From assembly GCA_020446285.1 (NCBI GenBank), contig JAGREZ010000055.1, forward strand, positions 1 through 25,297: 25,297 nt of DNA, in the 5' to 3' direction. The number at the start of each line of letters is the position of its first letter. The stretch's first letter is position 1. The notes beneath the pieces were generated by a model that worked only from the letters and a program-made list of their open reading frames with translations, did not search any database and was not told the origin of the DNA. Shown here piece after piece: positions 13,800 to 20,742 of this stretch. Source of the DNA: Geminicoccaceae bacterium. GTDB taxonomy: Bacteria > Pseudomonadota > Alphaproteobacteria > Geminicoccales > Geminicoccaceae. Both the position numbers and the translations under genes were made by a program.

Positions 13800-13821
13800 C
13801 GGACATCGCATGGGATGTCCG
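13800..13821. promoter_or_regulatory. Inverted repeat upstream of the sigma-like operon
   Basis: CGGACATC (13800-13807) and GATGTCCG (13814-13821), perfect 8-bp arms with a 6-nt centre. It lies 52 bp upstream of the sigma-like start in the divergent gap to the Cas2-like gene, so it is a candidate operator for either direction. Confidence 0.5.
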
Positions 13822-13909
13822 AGCCGGGGTCGTGTCGGCGCATAGGAGGATGATGCCCCTGCATACTCGCCAATTCCGGCGGTCGGCAGCGGCGGAAAGG
13901 ACCTGAACG

Positions 13910-14185
13910 ATGATTTACGCTGTGAACTACGACTTGAAGAAGCCGGGGCGCGATTACGCGGCGCTCTACGACGCCATCAAGGGCTGTGGCTCTTGGTGGC
14001 ATCACCTCGGCTCGACCTGGCTGGTCGATACCAGTTTGACCGCTGACGGCATCTGGCAGCGGGTTTCGCCGCACATCGACCAGAACGACCGTATGCTGAT
14101 CATCGGCGTCACCAAGGACAAGAGTGGGTGGCTGCCGAAGGAGGCATGGGACTGGATTAACAGCCGCCGCGCTGCGGCGGCCTGA
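13910..14185 (+). CDS. Small Cas2/VapD-like protein (often labelled SinR family)
   Basis: 91 residues from ATG 13910, with GGAAAGGA about 8 nt upstream. The opening MIYAVNYDLKKPGRDYAALY, the GSWWHHLGSTWLVDT strand pair and NDRMLIIGVTKDKSGWLP describe a ferredoxin-like fold of the Cas2/VapD size and pattern. From memory, close relatives are found widely in bacteria under the label SinR family, without proven function. No CRISPR repeats or other cas genes are in the window, so a spacer-acquisition role is unlikely; a nuclease or toxin-like role is possible. It is followed by a hairpin and the 82-residue gene. Confidence 0.75.
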   Translation: MIYAVNYDLKKPGRDYAALYDAIKGCGSWWHHLGSTWLVDTSLTADGIWQRVSPHIDQNDRMLIIGVTKDKSGWLPKEAWDWINSRRAAAA

Positions 14186-14186
14186 A

Positions 14187-14213
14187 AAAGGGGAGCCGGT
14201 CCGGCTCCCCTTT
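14187..14213 (+). terminator. 11-bp hairpin between the Cas2-like gene and its neighbour
   Basis: AAAGGGGAGCC (14187-14197), loop GGTCC, GGCTCCCCTTT (14203-14213). A perfect stem beginning right after the stop codon, with A run before and T run after, works as an intrinsic terminator in both directions. As the next gene starts 19 bp later, it may act as an attenuator that lowers downstream expression. Confidence 0.7.
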
Positions 14214-14231
14214 CCACATTTGGAGAAGAGT

Positions 14232-14480
14232 ATGATTGAAGTGACGTTTGAGATTAATGGTCGGAAGGTGCGCCCTGGTGAGATCGGTGACGTGCTCAAG
14301 CAGGCCATGTTCGAGGAAATCCGGGACGATCTGGTACGGAAGGTCGGCAGCATCCGAGACCCTGAAACCGGCGAGCGTCCGAAGCTGCGCGTCAAAGGGC
14401 GGAACCTGCAGAACCTCTCCATCGAGGTCGAAGGTTCACCCCATCTCATCGAAGAGGTGAAGCGGCGGCTGGGCACATAG
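14232..14480 (+). CDS. Small hypothetical protein downstream of the Cas2-like gene
   Basis: 82 residues from ATG 14232, with GGAGAAG 4 nt upstream. It has an alpha/beta pattern: MIEVTFEINGRKV strand pair, a helix DVLKQAMFEEIRDDLVRKVG, a Pro/Lys linker (ETGERPKLRVKG), a NLSIEVEGS strand and a final helix HLIEEVKRRL. Similar short proteins beginning with a predicted strand and annotated only as hypothetical exist, to my memory. It is separated from the Cas2-like gene only by the hairpin and probably shares its promoter. It ends 13 bp before the 3' end of the toxin gene that converges on it. Confidence 0.7.
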   Translation: MIEVTFEINGRKVRPGEIGDVLKQAMFEEIRDDLVRKVGSIRDPETGERPKLRVKGRNLQNLSIEVEGSPHLIEEVKRRLGT

Positions 14481-14493
14481 CTCCGCGATGGCA

Positions 14494-14913
14494 TTATCCC
14501 TGCCACGGATTGATCACCGTCACCCCGCAGCCGTCGAACCCTCCGACGTCGCGGGTGACGACAGCGGCCCCTTCGGTCAAGGCGATAGCCGCGATCATGC
14601 CGTCCTCGGCCGACAGGGGCCGTCCGGCCTGGACACGTGCGACCCGCAGATTCGCATACGCATCGGCGGCATCGGCGTCGAAAGGCAGGACGCGGGACTG
14701 AAATTCCTGGGCGAACATCGCTTGTGCCGCCCGCTCCAGACGTTGACGCTTGGCTCCCTCAGGCAGCCGCCGGATGCCGTAGAAGATTTCGCTGCGGGAG
14801 ACCGCCGTGGTGAACATCGCCTCGGCAGGACACTCGCGTAGCCAGGCGGCGACGGAAGGGTGCGGCTCCTCCTTCATCACCTCGGACAGAACGTTGGTGT
14901 CGAAGACGTACAT
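14494..14913 (-). CDS. vapC: PIN-domain toxin (VapC/FitB type)
   Basis: 139 residues from ATG 14913, whose first base overlaps the antitoxin stop (TGATG); a GTG at 14916 is the alternative. The PIN acidic residues are in place: Asp5 in FDTNVLSE, Glu42 in SRSEIFYGI, Asp104 in SAEDGMIAAIA and Asp122 in VVTRDV. The sequence YVFDTNVLSEVMK and the overall length are typical of FitB-like members. It would be an RNase blocking translation when freed from the antitoxin. With the antitoxin it forms a plasmid addiction module next to the mobilization genes. Confidence 0.93.
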   Translation of the reverse strand: MYVFDTNVLSEVMKEEPHPSVAAWLRECPAEAMFTTAVSRSEIFYGIRRLPEGAKRQRLERAAQAMFAQEFQSRVLPFDADAADAYANLRVARVQAGRPLSAEDGMIAAIALTEGAAVVTRDVGGFDGCGVTVINPWQG

Positions 14914-15149
14914 CACTCGAAGGTCGGCGGCTCACGACCGGGCAGGCGAGGGGGCAGCTCGAGCTCAACATCGCCGATACCAGCGAAATGCCGCCGCAGC
15001 CGGTCGAACGCATTGGCAGGCTCGGTCGTCAGGCTCTCGTTCAGGATGCGGCGCGCCTCCTCTTCCATCGAATGGCCGTGGCGCGCGGCCCGAACGCGCA
15101 GGCGCTCTTTCACCGCCGGATCGAGTTTGCGGATTGTCAGGTTGGCCAT
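14913..15149 (-). CDS. vapB: Ribbon-helix-helix antitoxin (VapB/FitA type)
   Basis: 78 residues from ATG 15149. MANLTIRKLDPAVKERLRVR followed by a helix with HGHSMEEEARRIL is the classic FitA-type RHH DNA-binding N-terminus; the Pro/Glu-rich tail (residues ~55-78) would wrap the toxin. The longer upstream frame is not coding. A good promoter (-35 TTGCCT, -10 TATATT) lies 40 bp upstream and carries a GCATATGC palindrome that could be the autoregulatory operator. Antitoxin first, toxin second, overlapping by one base, is the standard order. Confidence 0.93.
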   Translation of the reverse strand: MANLTIRKLDPAVKERLRVRAARHGHSMEEEARRILNESLTTEPANAFDRLRRHFAGIGDVELELPPRLPGREPPTFE

Positions 15150-15188
15150 GGGTGGCTCGGATTGAGGCTCATGAGGACGCATGCGTTG

Positions 15189-15217
15189 AATATAGCATAT
15201 GCATGCAATGAAGGCAA
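15189..15217 (-). promoter_or_regulatory. Promoter of the toxin-antitoxin operon
   Basis: On the minus strand, TTGCCT (15217-15212) and TATATT (15194-15189) are 17 bp apart. The spacer and the flanking -10 region hold GCATATGC and GCATGC palindromes, fitting repression by the RHH antitoxin. Confidence 0.65.
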
Positions 15218-15279
15218 ATAGACGCGGGATAGGAAAGGATAAACGGCAGCAACAGACGGGAAATCCCTCTGCCACCAAG

Positions 15280-15307
15280 ATATCTATGAGATATCTCGTA
15301 GCTGTCT
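15280..15307. repeat. 11-bp-phased GATATC pair between toxin-antitoxin and relaxase genes
   Basis: GATATC at 15280 and at 15291 are exactly 11 bp apart, with a weak GCTGTC at 15302 in register. The site is 63 bp upstream of the toxin-antitoxin -35 box and 100 bp before the candidate oriT hairpin, about 5.3 kb from the other arrays. Confidence 0.55.
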
Positions 15308-15406
15308 CCGTAAACCATTCTTTCACATTGCTTTGACGTGAAATTAACCGCCTTCCGCTACGCTGAATGGTCCAGAGAGCGGAGGCTGGATGGATTGACG
15401 TGGGCC

Positions 15407-15439
15407 ACATTGCGCAGCAATGTATCTGTGCACACTTAG
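15407..15439. other. Candidate oriT/nic region next to the relaxase gene
   Basis: A perfect hairpin ACATTGC/GCAATGT (15407-15423, loop GCA) is followed by TATCTGTGCACACTTAG. On the minus strand this contains TAAGTGTGCAC, close to the TAAGTGCGCCC nic core of MOBQ plasmids as I recall it. The spot lies 49 bp upstream of the MobA/MobL-type relaxase gene, the usual place for oriT. Hairpin beside a nic-like core is typical, but the match is partial and the nick position is not fixed. Confidence 0.4.
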
Positions 15440-15487
15440 TCAATCCGGCCTGCTGAAGCGAACGAACCGATGGGAAAGGCCTCGGGC

Positions 15488-16624
15488 ATGGCGGTGGTGA
15501 ACGAAACGACGCTGCACACGCGCATCAAGCCGATGAAACGATCCGAGGGTCGCAACGCGGTGCGCTCGGCCGCCTATCGCTCCGGCTCCAAACTCACCGA
15601 TGGACGCACCGCCGAGACGTGGGACTACACCAACCGGCGCGGTGTCGAGCATGCCGAGATCATCACACCGGACGAAGCGCCCGCCTGGGCCATGGATCGG
15701 CACCAGCTCTGGAACCGGGCCGAGCAGGCGGAGCGGCGGAAGGATAGCCAGGTCGCCCGCGAATACGAATTCCTGTTCTCCTACGACCTTACGCCGGAGC
15801 AGCGCATCGGCATCGCGCGTGAGGTGGCGCGGGAGGAGTTCGTCGCGCGCGGCATGGTCGCCGATGTCGCCATCCATCGCTACGGGCGCGCCTGGAAGCT
15901 CGGGCAGGAAGGGACGGGGGAGACGATCGCCAAATGGCGGTCCTGGGGTCTGCCGTTCCTCGATGAGGCGTCGTCCGCCCGCACCGAAACGCAGCACGTC
16001 ATGGTCACCAGCGGACGCGGCGGCGAGAACAAGGCCTACTACCTTTTCCAGCCGCACTGCCATGTGCAGCTCACCATGCGGCCCATCGCGGCCGATGGGG
16101 AGGGGTTCGAGAAGAAGTCGGCCGGGAGCGTCGCGCGAAGCTGGAACGACCAGAAGACCTATGACGGCATCCGCGAGCGGACGGCTGCCCGGCAGAACCA
16201 TGTGCTCGAGGAAACCGCCTCCGTGCGGCGGCTCGATCATCGTTCTTACGAGGAGCGGCGCGTCGAGGCCGAAGGCCTGGCGCTCGAGGCACGCGATGCG
16301 GGACGGCACGAGGAGGCAGCGCATTACGAGGCTCGGGCGCGGTATTTCACCCGCGATCCGCAGCCTTATCTCGGCTTCGCCCTGCGGCTGAAGGAACTGA
16401 CGGGGCGCATCCGTGAGCGCTTCTCGCAATGGGTGGCGGTCAAGCACAAGAACCGCATCCGCGACTATGTCGATCTGATGGAGCGCGAGGAGCCGCACGC
16501 GGTGGAAGAGCGGGTCGGCGCATTCCTTGCCCGCACGGCGCGGTCGCTCGGCCTTGATCGCCTCTATTCGGCCTTGGTGCCGGAACCGGAACGGCCAGCA
16601 CGGGAGACGGGTCTTGAAAGATAG
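15488..16624 (+). CDS. MobA/MobL-family relaxase (MOBQ type)
   Basis: 378 residues from ATG 15488, with GGGAAAGG upstream; an ATG at 15470 would add six residues. SEGRNAVRSAAYRSGSKL at 19-36 matches the N-terminal relaxase motif, with Tyr30 as likely nicking residue. GVEHAEIITPDEAP and LWNRAEQAERRKDSQ follow as in this family. ADVAIH with His130 and FQPHCHVQLTMRPI with His190 and His192 give the metal-binding histidines. After residue ~200 comes a charged helical tail. The enzyme would nick the plasmid at oriT, probably at 15407-15439, and lead the strand into a borrowed transfer channel. At this length there is no primase domain. The next gene overlaps it. Confidence 0.9.
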   Translation: MAVVNETTLHTRIKPMKRSEGRNAVRSAAYRSGSKLTDGRTAETWDYTNRRGVEHAEIITPDEAPAWAMDRHQLWNRAEQAERRKDSQVAREYEFLFSYDLTPEQRIGIAREVAREEFVARGMVADVAIHRYGRAWKLGQEGTGETIAKWRSWGLPFLDEASSARTETQHVMVTSGRGGENKAYYLFQPHCHVQLTMRPIAADGEGFEKKSAGSVARSWNDQKTYDGIRERTAARQNHVLEETASVRRLDHRSYEERRVEAEGLALEARDAGRHEEAAHYEARARYFTRDPQPYLGFALRLKELTGRIRERFSQWVAVKHKNRIRDYVDLMEREEPHAVEERVGAFLARTARSLGLDRLYSALVPEPERPARETGLER

Positions 16625-17090
16625 GCTCTCAGCGCTCTGGGGCACGCCGCCCGATGCAAAAGCGACCGCCACGCAGGGAGTGACGGCGGCAATCGCGGAG
16701 CAAGCCGCGCCGACGCCGACGACTACGGTCGCTTCCGCAGGCGAGCCCTATGCGCCCTGGGGACGGGAGCATACCGACACCAACGATATCGAGATCCGTT
16801 GCCGGTCGGGCGAGTGGGTGCAGATTCGCGACCCGTACATCACCGGCGCGGAAGGGGTGGGCGATACCATCGTCACGTTGAAGGCGACGTCGGGAGCGGT
16901 CACGCTCGAAGGCCGGAATCTCGGCGAGCTCCGCCGCCTCATCCGCCATCGGAAGGTGGATTTCATCCAGGAGTACGATCCCGGCCGGTGGCATAGCCCC
17001 GCCGGGAACCAGCCGTCGGTGGATCGCGTCACCATCCATCAAACGCGCGTGCCGCAGCTCGTCGCGCAAGGGAAGGGTCCGCCGCGCTAA
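16614..17090 (+). CDS. Hypothetical protein coupled to the relaxase gene
   Basis: 158 residues from TTG 16614, which overlaps the relaxase stop by 11 bp and has GGGAG 7 nt upstream; a longer frame exists but is a shadow. The N-terminal ~50 residues are Ala/Thr-rich and look flexible. Residues ~55-130 form a compact beta-rich domain: IEIRCRSGEWVQIRDPYITG, IVTLKATSGAVTLEGRNLGEL, then RRLIRHRKVDFIQEYDPGRW. No family recognised. Overlap with the relaxase suggests a mobilization accessory role, but this is positional inference. Its stop overlaps the methyltransferase stop on the other strand. Confidence 0.6.
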   Translation: MKDRLSALWGTPPDAKATATQGVTAAIAEQAAPTPTTTVASAGEPYAPWGREHTDTNDIEIRCRSGEWVQIRDPYITGAEGVGDTIVTLKATSGAVTLEGRNLGELRRLIRHRKVDFIQEYDPGRWHSPAGNQPSVDRVTIHQTRVPQLVAQGKGPPR

Positions 17091-17767
17091 GACGCGACGG
17101 CCACCCGAAGATGGATGAGGTCCGCCCGGCGATAAGCGTCCTCGATGCGGCGCTCGGCGGCTCGGTGGTAAGTCTCGTCCAGCTCGATGCCGACGAAGCG
17201 CCGGTCGAGACGGGCGCAGGCGAGGCCGGTCGTTCCGGAACCCATGAATGGGTCGAGCACCAGATCGCCACGTTGGGAGAATGTCTCCACGAGCGGCTGG
17301 ATCACGGAAACAGCCTTCTGGGTCGGGTGCAGCGGGTTCCCGCTATATTCCCACGGCAGCACGTCCGGTAGCGGTTTCGCTGGACGGGCGGGATCGCCCT
17401 TCGCCAGCAGAAACGCTTCTTCGTGCCGTGCGGAGACATAGCCGACGCTCGACGTGTAGGGCTTCTCCCAGAAGAGATGCCCGACAGGCCGGAATCCGGC
17501 CGCCTTCCACGCCGCCATGAAGCGGTCGATGAACGGCCAGCCGTAGAAAGAGAGGCAGAAACTGTCGGGTTTCAGGACACGGAACAGCTCCGCATAAGCC
17601 GGTTCGATCCAGTCCATCCCGCCGACGGTGCGGATGCGGCGTCCCTGCCGGTCGCGGAAATTTTCGACATAGGGCGGATCGGTGACCACCAGGTCCACGC
17701 TCCCGGAAGGGAGCGTGGCGAGGATGGCGGTGCAATCGCCGTGATGGAGCGAGAACCGGGGGATCAC
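17087..17767 (-). CDS. Beta-class DNA methyltransferase
   Basis: 226 residues from GTG 17767, in a GTGA overlap with the stop of the gene before it and with AGGGGG upstream. DPPY at 30-33 precedes the AdoMet motif DPFMGSGTTG at 172-181; that order (IV, target region, I) is the beta class of amino-methyltransferases acting on adenine N6 or cytosine N4. No restriction enzyme is adjacent, so it is an orphan methylase that may protect the plasmid from host restriction or mark it. It is part of a unit with the 73-residue gene. The longer upstream frame is Arg-rich shadow sequence. Confidence 0.88.
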   Translation of the reverse strand: MIPRFSLHHGDCTAILATLPSGSVDLVVTDPPYVENFRDRQGRRIRTVGGMDWIEPAYAELFRVLKPDSFCLSFYGWPFIDRFMAAWKAAGFRPVGHLFWEKPYTSSVGYVSARHEEAFLLAKGDPARPAKPLPDVLPWEYSGNPLHPTQKAVSVIQPLVETFSQRGDLVLDPFMGSGTTGLACARLDRRFVGIELDETYHRAAERRIEDAYRRADLIHLRVAVAS

Positions 17768-17985
17768 TGGCGACCCCCTTGCGCCTCCTCGGCGTCTTCG
17801 AGGGCGCGGATGTCGAGCCATCCGGTAAAATCGACCGGCACATAATCGAGCTTCATGCTGAAGCCGCTGCCGCTGCGCTTCGGCCAGATGGCACCGATCT
17901 CGGTGCTGCGGACGGTCTTGCCGTCCTTGTTCTTCACCTCGTGATAGACCCGGTGCGTCGGGCGCTTGGTGTTGTCGTTCGTCAT
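17764..17985 (-). CDS. Small conserved-looking protein upstream of the methyltransferase
   Basis: 73 residues from ATG 17985 behind a strong AAGGAG ribosome site. The pattern KRPTHRVYHEVKNKDGKTVRSTEIGAIWPKRSGSGF, then a MKLDYVPVDFTGWLDIRAL strand pair, resembles small plasmid proteins with a G..W..GxGF core that I have seen annotated only as hypothetical. Its stop overlaps the methyltransferase GTG, so the two are translationally coupled. Function unknown; the coupling hints at a role with the methylase. The 243 bp upstream (17986-18228) hold nothing I can support beyond its promoter. Confidence 0.75.
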   Translation of the reverse strand: MTNDNTKRPTHRVYHEVKNKDGKTVRSTEIGAIWPKRSGSGFSMKLDYVPVDFTGWLDIRALEDAEEAQGGRQ

Positions 17986-18228
17986 GGTCTTTCTCCTTTT
18001 GTGAGTGGTTGATGTCCCGAGGGACGCCTTCCATGCGCCGTGCGGCACGAGCCGCCGCCGTCATCCCCCACACGGGTTCTCGGCGCGGGCCGGGGATTGA
18101 CGGCAAGGCGACGCACGGCAGGAACCGGCGGACCCTGCTTCGGGCGAGACCACGGGGAAGGAGACGGGACGCGAGACGACGGCCGCGCCTGGCGCGGTAC
18201 GATCCACGGGAGAAGGGAAGGGGAGGCG

Positions 18229-18744
18229 CTAACCGCGCCGCTGGATCAGGTCACGCAGCGCCGGGGAAAGGGCGGCCACCATGCGCTCCTCGTCCGGGGA
18301 AGCGGCTGCCGGAGCAGGAGGCACGAGCAGCGCCACGCGGGTCGGTTTGGGTGGCGTCGGGCCTCCTGGCACGGGCGGGATGATGACAGGAACCGGTTTC
18401 GCCTTGGCTGTTGGCGGGGCGGTTGTCCTGGCCGGTTTCTTCGGCGGGGCGGGCATTTTGATCGGCTCGAGCCGCATGCCGGGGCGGACGATGAGGCGGG
18501 CAATGGTCTTTGCCGATGCGCAAAAGGCCAGCCATGCCACGACGGCCCCAATCGCAAGCGGCGTCTCGTCGGGGCGCATCGGCCGGAAGCCGGTGAAAAA
18601 CAGCCATACCCCGAATCCGCCGAAGGCCATCGCCAGCCGGTTGCCGAGCAGCATCAGCACCATGAAGAGCAGCCAGCGAACGAACCGGACGAGCTCGCCC
18701 AGGAGCCGAAAGGGAAAGGCGATCAGACGGGCGAGCGCTTGCAT
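18229..18744 (-). CDS. Small inner-membrane protein next to the coupling ATPase
   Basis: 171 residues, starting 6 nt after the coupling-protein stop. Two to three hydrophobic segments are visible: ~18-37 (LVRFVRWLLFMVLMLLGNRL), ~38-53 (MAFGGFGVWLFFTGF) and ~62-80 (PLAIGAVVAWLAFCASAK). The C-terminal half is a Pro/Ala/Lys-rich cytoplasmic-looking tail. The preceding ATPase has no membrane segments, whereas VirD4-type coupling proteins normally carry two at their N-terminus, so this protein may supply the detached anchor. That is an inference from composition and adjacency. Confidence 0.7.
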   Translation of the reverse strand: MQALARLIAFPFRLLGELVRFVRWLLFMVLMLLGNRLAMAFGGFGVWLFFTGFRPMRPDETPLAIGAVVAWLAFCASAKTIARLIVRPGMRLEPIKMPAPPKKPARTTAPPTAKAKPVPVIIPPVPGGPTPPKPTRVALLVPPAPAAASPDEERMVAALSPALRDLIQRRG

Positions 18745-18750
18745 GGGCGA

Positions 18751-20400
18751 TCAGTCTTGCGGGAACTCGCACGGCAGCCAGACGGAGCCGGAATGCTTCC
18801 ATCGCTTCGCCTTGACCACGATGCCGTCCACGATGAAGCCGTGCTCCTCCCCGCCGCTTCGGAGCATGGTGAAGGCGTTGGGCTGGAGCTGGTAGTCGAT
18901 CACCTCGCTCGCGCCCTGGCTGCGGCCGGTATTGATGCTGCGATTCTCATTCGTCCCCGTGGTGATGCCGCCCGAGAGGCTGCGGTTCGATCCTTCGCTG
19001 CGTCCCCAGCTCGTCGAAGTCCCGGAAGAACCGCTGCTGGTGTAGTTCATGTTCGAGGAGCTGCTGCTGGAGCCGCTGTTCTCCCCGCCGCCATCGGTGA
19101 TGCCGACATTGATGCCCCGGCTTTCGCTGCGGCTCTCGCCATAGCTGCTGCCGGTGCTCTCGCTGTGCCCTTCGTTCTCCCCGACATTCCGCCGCCACTG
19201 GACGGTCTTGCCGATCATCTCGGCAGCCCATGTGTTCGTCGGCGTGTTGGTGTTGCCGTGAAAAATTTTGGTCTGGAAGTTGCCGAGCAGGTTCTCGGCG
19301 GCATGCTCCGGCTTCTCGGCCGGGATGTGGTGATAGAGGCCGGAGAGGTTCTGCGTGAGATAGACCGAGCACGCCACGGACCGCCGCGCTGTGCTCTGGA
19401 ACTCGTTGTCGTACTCGCTCGCGAAGAACTGGCACTCGTCGGCCCACAGGAAGACCGGCCGGGTCGTGGGCGTGACGGGGCGGCTCTCGGTCGCCCGCTG
19501 CCAGAGAAATTTGAAGATGTGCTGCGCGATCAGCCCTGCCTCGTGCCACTGCTTCACCGGCAGGTCGATCAGGATGATGGCTCCCTGGTGCGTCATCTCC
19601 GGCACGATGTTGGTGCTGGTCGTGAACAGCTCGCGCATCTTCCCCGTCAGGAACGGGTCCACCATCGTCGCGAGCGTCGCCACGATGCCCCCCGTCGTCT
19701 TCTCCCCGTAGCGGGTGAAGAGCCGGGGCCAGTACATTGCCACCTCCTCCGCCTCCTCGCGGGCGATCGGGTGCACCGGCTCGTCCATCATCAGCCGCAG
19801 CGTCTCGTAGTGGAAGGACGCCTGCCGCCATTCCCGGTCATGGAGCTGCTGGGCGGAGCTGGGGCCGGTATCCACCATCCGCATGATCTCGGAGAGGCGC
19901 ACACGGCCCCGCCCGTGCCAGAGGGCGAGGATGGCGTTCTTCAGCATGCCGCGCACGGCGTCGCGCCAGAAGGGCTCGCGGTCCTGCTTCTTGCCGCCGC
20001 TCGCGCTCGCCGCGTCGGCGATCCGCATGAAGAGCAAGACGATGTTGCCGATGTCGAACGTGCCCGCGTCGCGGGCGCGGGCCATCTCGTACTCGAGGAA
20101 GTTGAAGCGGCGCGTGCCGCTGGCGTCGAAGACGATCAGCGAGCGGGCGCGGCCGGTCTCCCGGACGTAAGACCTCCAGCGCTCGCGCTCCTCGTCCTGC
20201 TTGGCGCAGAGGACGATGCCGCCGAAGCCTGCCCGGAGGAATGCACGGGCGAGGGCGCGCCCCGATCCGCTCGATTTGCCCGATCCGGTACCGCCGAAGA
20301 TGGCCGTTCCCTCGCACGCATCCCGAAGCCGCCAGGCGTCGCGGGGCGAGAGTTGCAGCAGGGGCGCGTTAAGGTCGAAAATATAGGGAGGCGAACCCAT
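18751..20400 (-). CDS. VirD4/TraG-like coupling ATPase without membrane domain
   Basis: 549 residues from ATG 20400. Walker A GGTGSGKSS at 36-44, Walker B FLWADE at 317-322, and the YLTQNLSGL segment after it are those of type IV coupling proteins, which feed relaxase-DNA into a transfer channel. The usual N-terminal membrane helices are absent. Residues ~408-498 are a Ser/Gly/Asn-rich low-complexity insert before the last domain. It is cotranscribed with the small membrane protein 6 bp downstream. With the relaxase at 15488 this forms the plasmid's mobilization machinery; the channel itself is missing. Confidence 0.88.
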   Translation of the reverse strand: MGSPPYIFDLNAPLLQLSPRDAWRLRDACEGTAIFGGTGSGKSSGSGRALARAFLRAGFGGIVLCAKQDEERERWRSYVRETGRARSLIVFDASGTRRFNFLEYEMARARDAGTFDIGNIVLLFMRIADAASASGGKKQDREPFWRDAVRGMLKNAILALWHGRGRVRLSEIMRMVDTGPSSAQQLHDREWRQASFHYETLRLMMDEPVHPIAREEAEEVAMYWPRLFTRYGEKTTGGIVATLATMVDPFLTGKMRELFTTSTNIVPEMTHQGAIILIDLPVKQWHEAGLIAQHIFKFLWQRATESRPVTPTTRPVFLWADECQFFASEYDNEFQSTARRSVACSVYLTQNLSGLYHHIPAEKPEHAAENLLGNFQTKIFHGNTNTPTNTWAAEMIGKTVQWRRNVGENEGHSESTGSSYGESRSESRGINVGITDGGGENSGSSSSSSNMNYTSSGSSGTSTSWGRSEGSNRSLSGGITTGTNENRSINTGRSQGASEVIDYQLQPNAFTMLRSGGEEHGFIVDGIVVKAKRWKHSGSVWLPCEFPQD

Positions 20401-20490
20401 CAGACCGTTGACGTTTTGCGGTGCAGCGATGAACTTTCCTTAGCGGGTTCATCAGAAAGATGCAGCAGGGGCGTAAGGGGGTGAAAGCGA

Positions 20491-20733
20491 ATGGCCAGGG
20501 GTGCGCTCGAAGCGCTCTATGACGGTCTCCTCCAGGCGCGCGACGATATCCGGCAGAAGGTTGTCGAGGAGCCGTGGTACGGCCGCGCCGTGACGGAGGC
20601 GGTAGCTCCGGTGCAGGAAGCCGCTCCCGAGAAGGCGGATAGCCTGGCTGAGTTCTACGGAAAGACCTTGCCGCAAGGTGAGGAGCTGAGCCGCGAACGC
20701 GATCAGGAACGTTCGATTGAGCCCGAGCGATAA
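20491..20733 (+). CDS. Small hypothetical charged protein
   Basis: 80 residues from ATG 20491 with AGGGGG about 10 nt upstream. Acidic and helical, with LYDGLLQARDDIRQKVVEEPW near the start and a Glu/Arg-rich end. It is transcribed away from the coupling-ATPase gene from a 90-bp divergent gap and is followed after 9 bp by the membrane-protein gene. No family recognised. The minus-strand frames overlapping it look less coding-like, but its reality rests mainly on start site and context. Confidence 0.55.
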   Translation: MARGALEALYDGLLQARDDIRQKVVEEPWYGRAVTEAVAPVQEAAPEKADSLAEFYGKTLPQGEELSRERDQERSIEPER

Positions 20734-20742
20734 GCAATCGCT

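Noticed and set aside
13850..13905. 18-codon leader peptide ahead of the Cas2-like gene
   Set aside because: AGGAGG is 0 or 3 nt from the ATGs, too close for good initiation, and the peptide has no regulatory codon run.
13910..14185. CRISPR adaptation gene cas2
   Set aside because: No cas1, other cas genes or CRISPR repeats in the window; the protein belongs to the wider Cas2/VapD-like group.
15440..16672. 410-codon minus-strand frame opposite the relaxase gene
   Set aside because: Composition is that of an antisense shadow, and the plus strand carries the MobA/MobL motifs in full.
18040..20484. 814-codon plus-strand frame opposite the coupling ATPase
   Set aside because: It is a shadow of the GC-rich ATPase gene and its neighbours; its product is Arg/Gly/His-rich without any motif, whereas the minus strand has clear Walker motifs.
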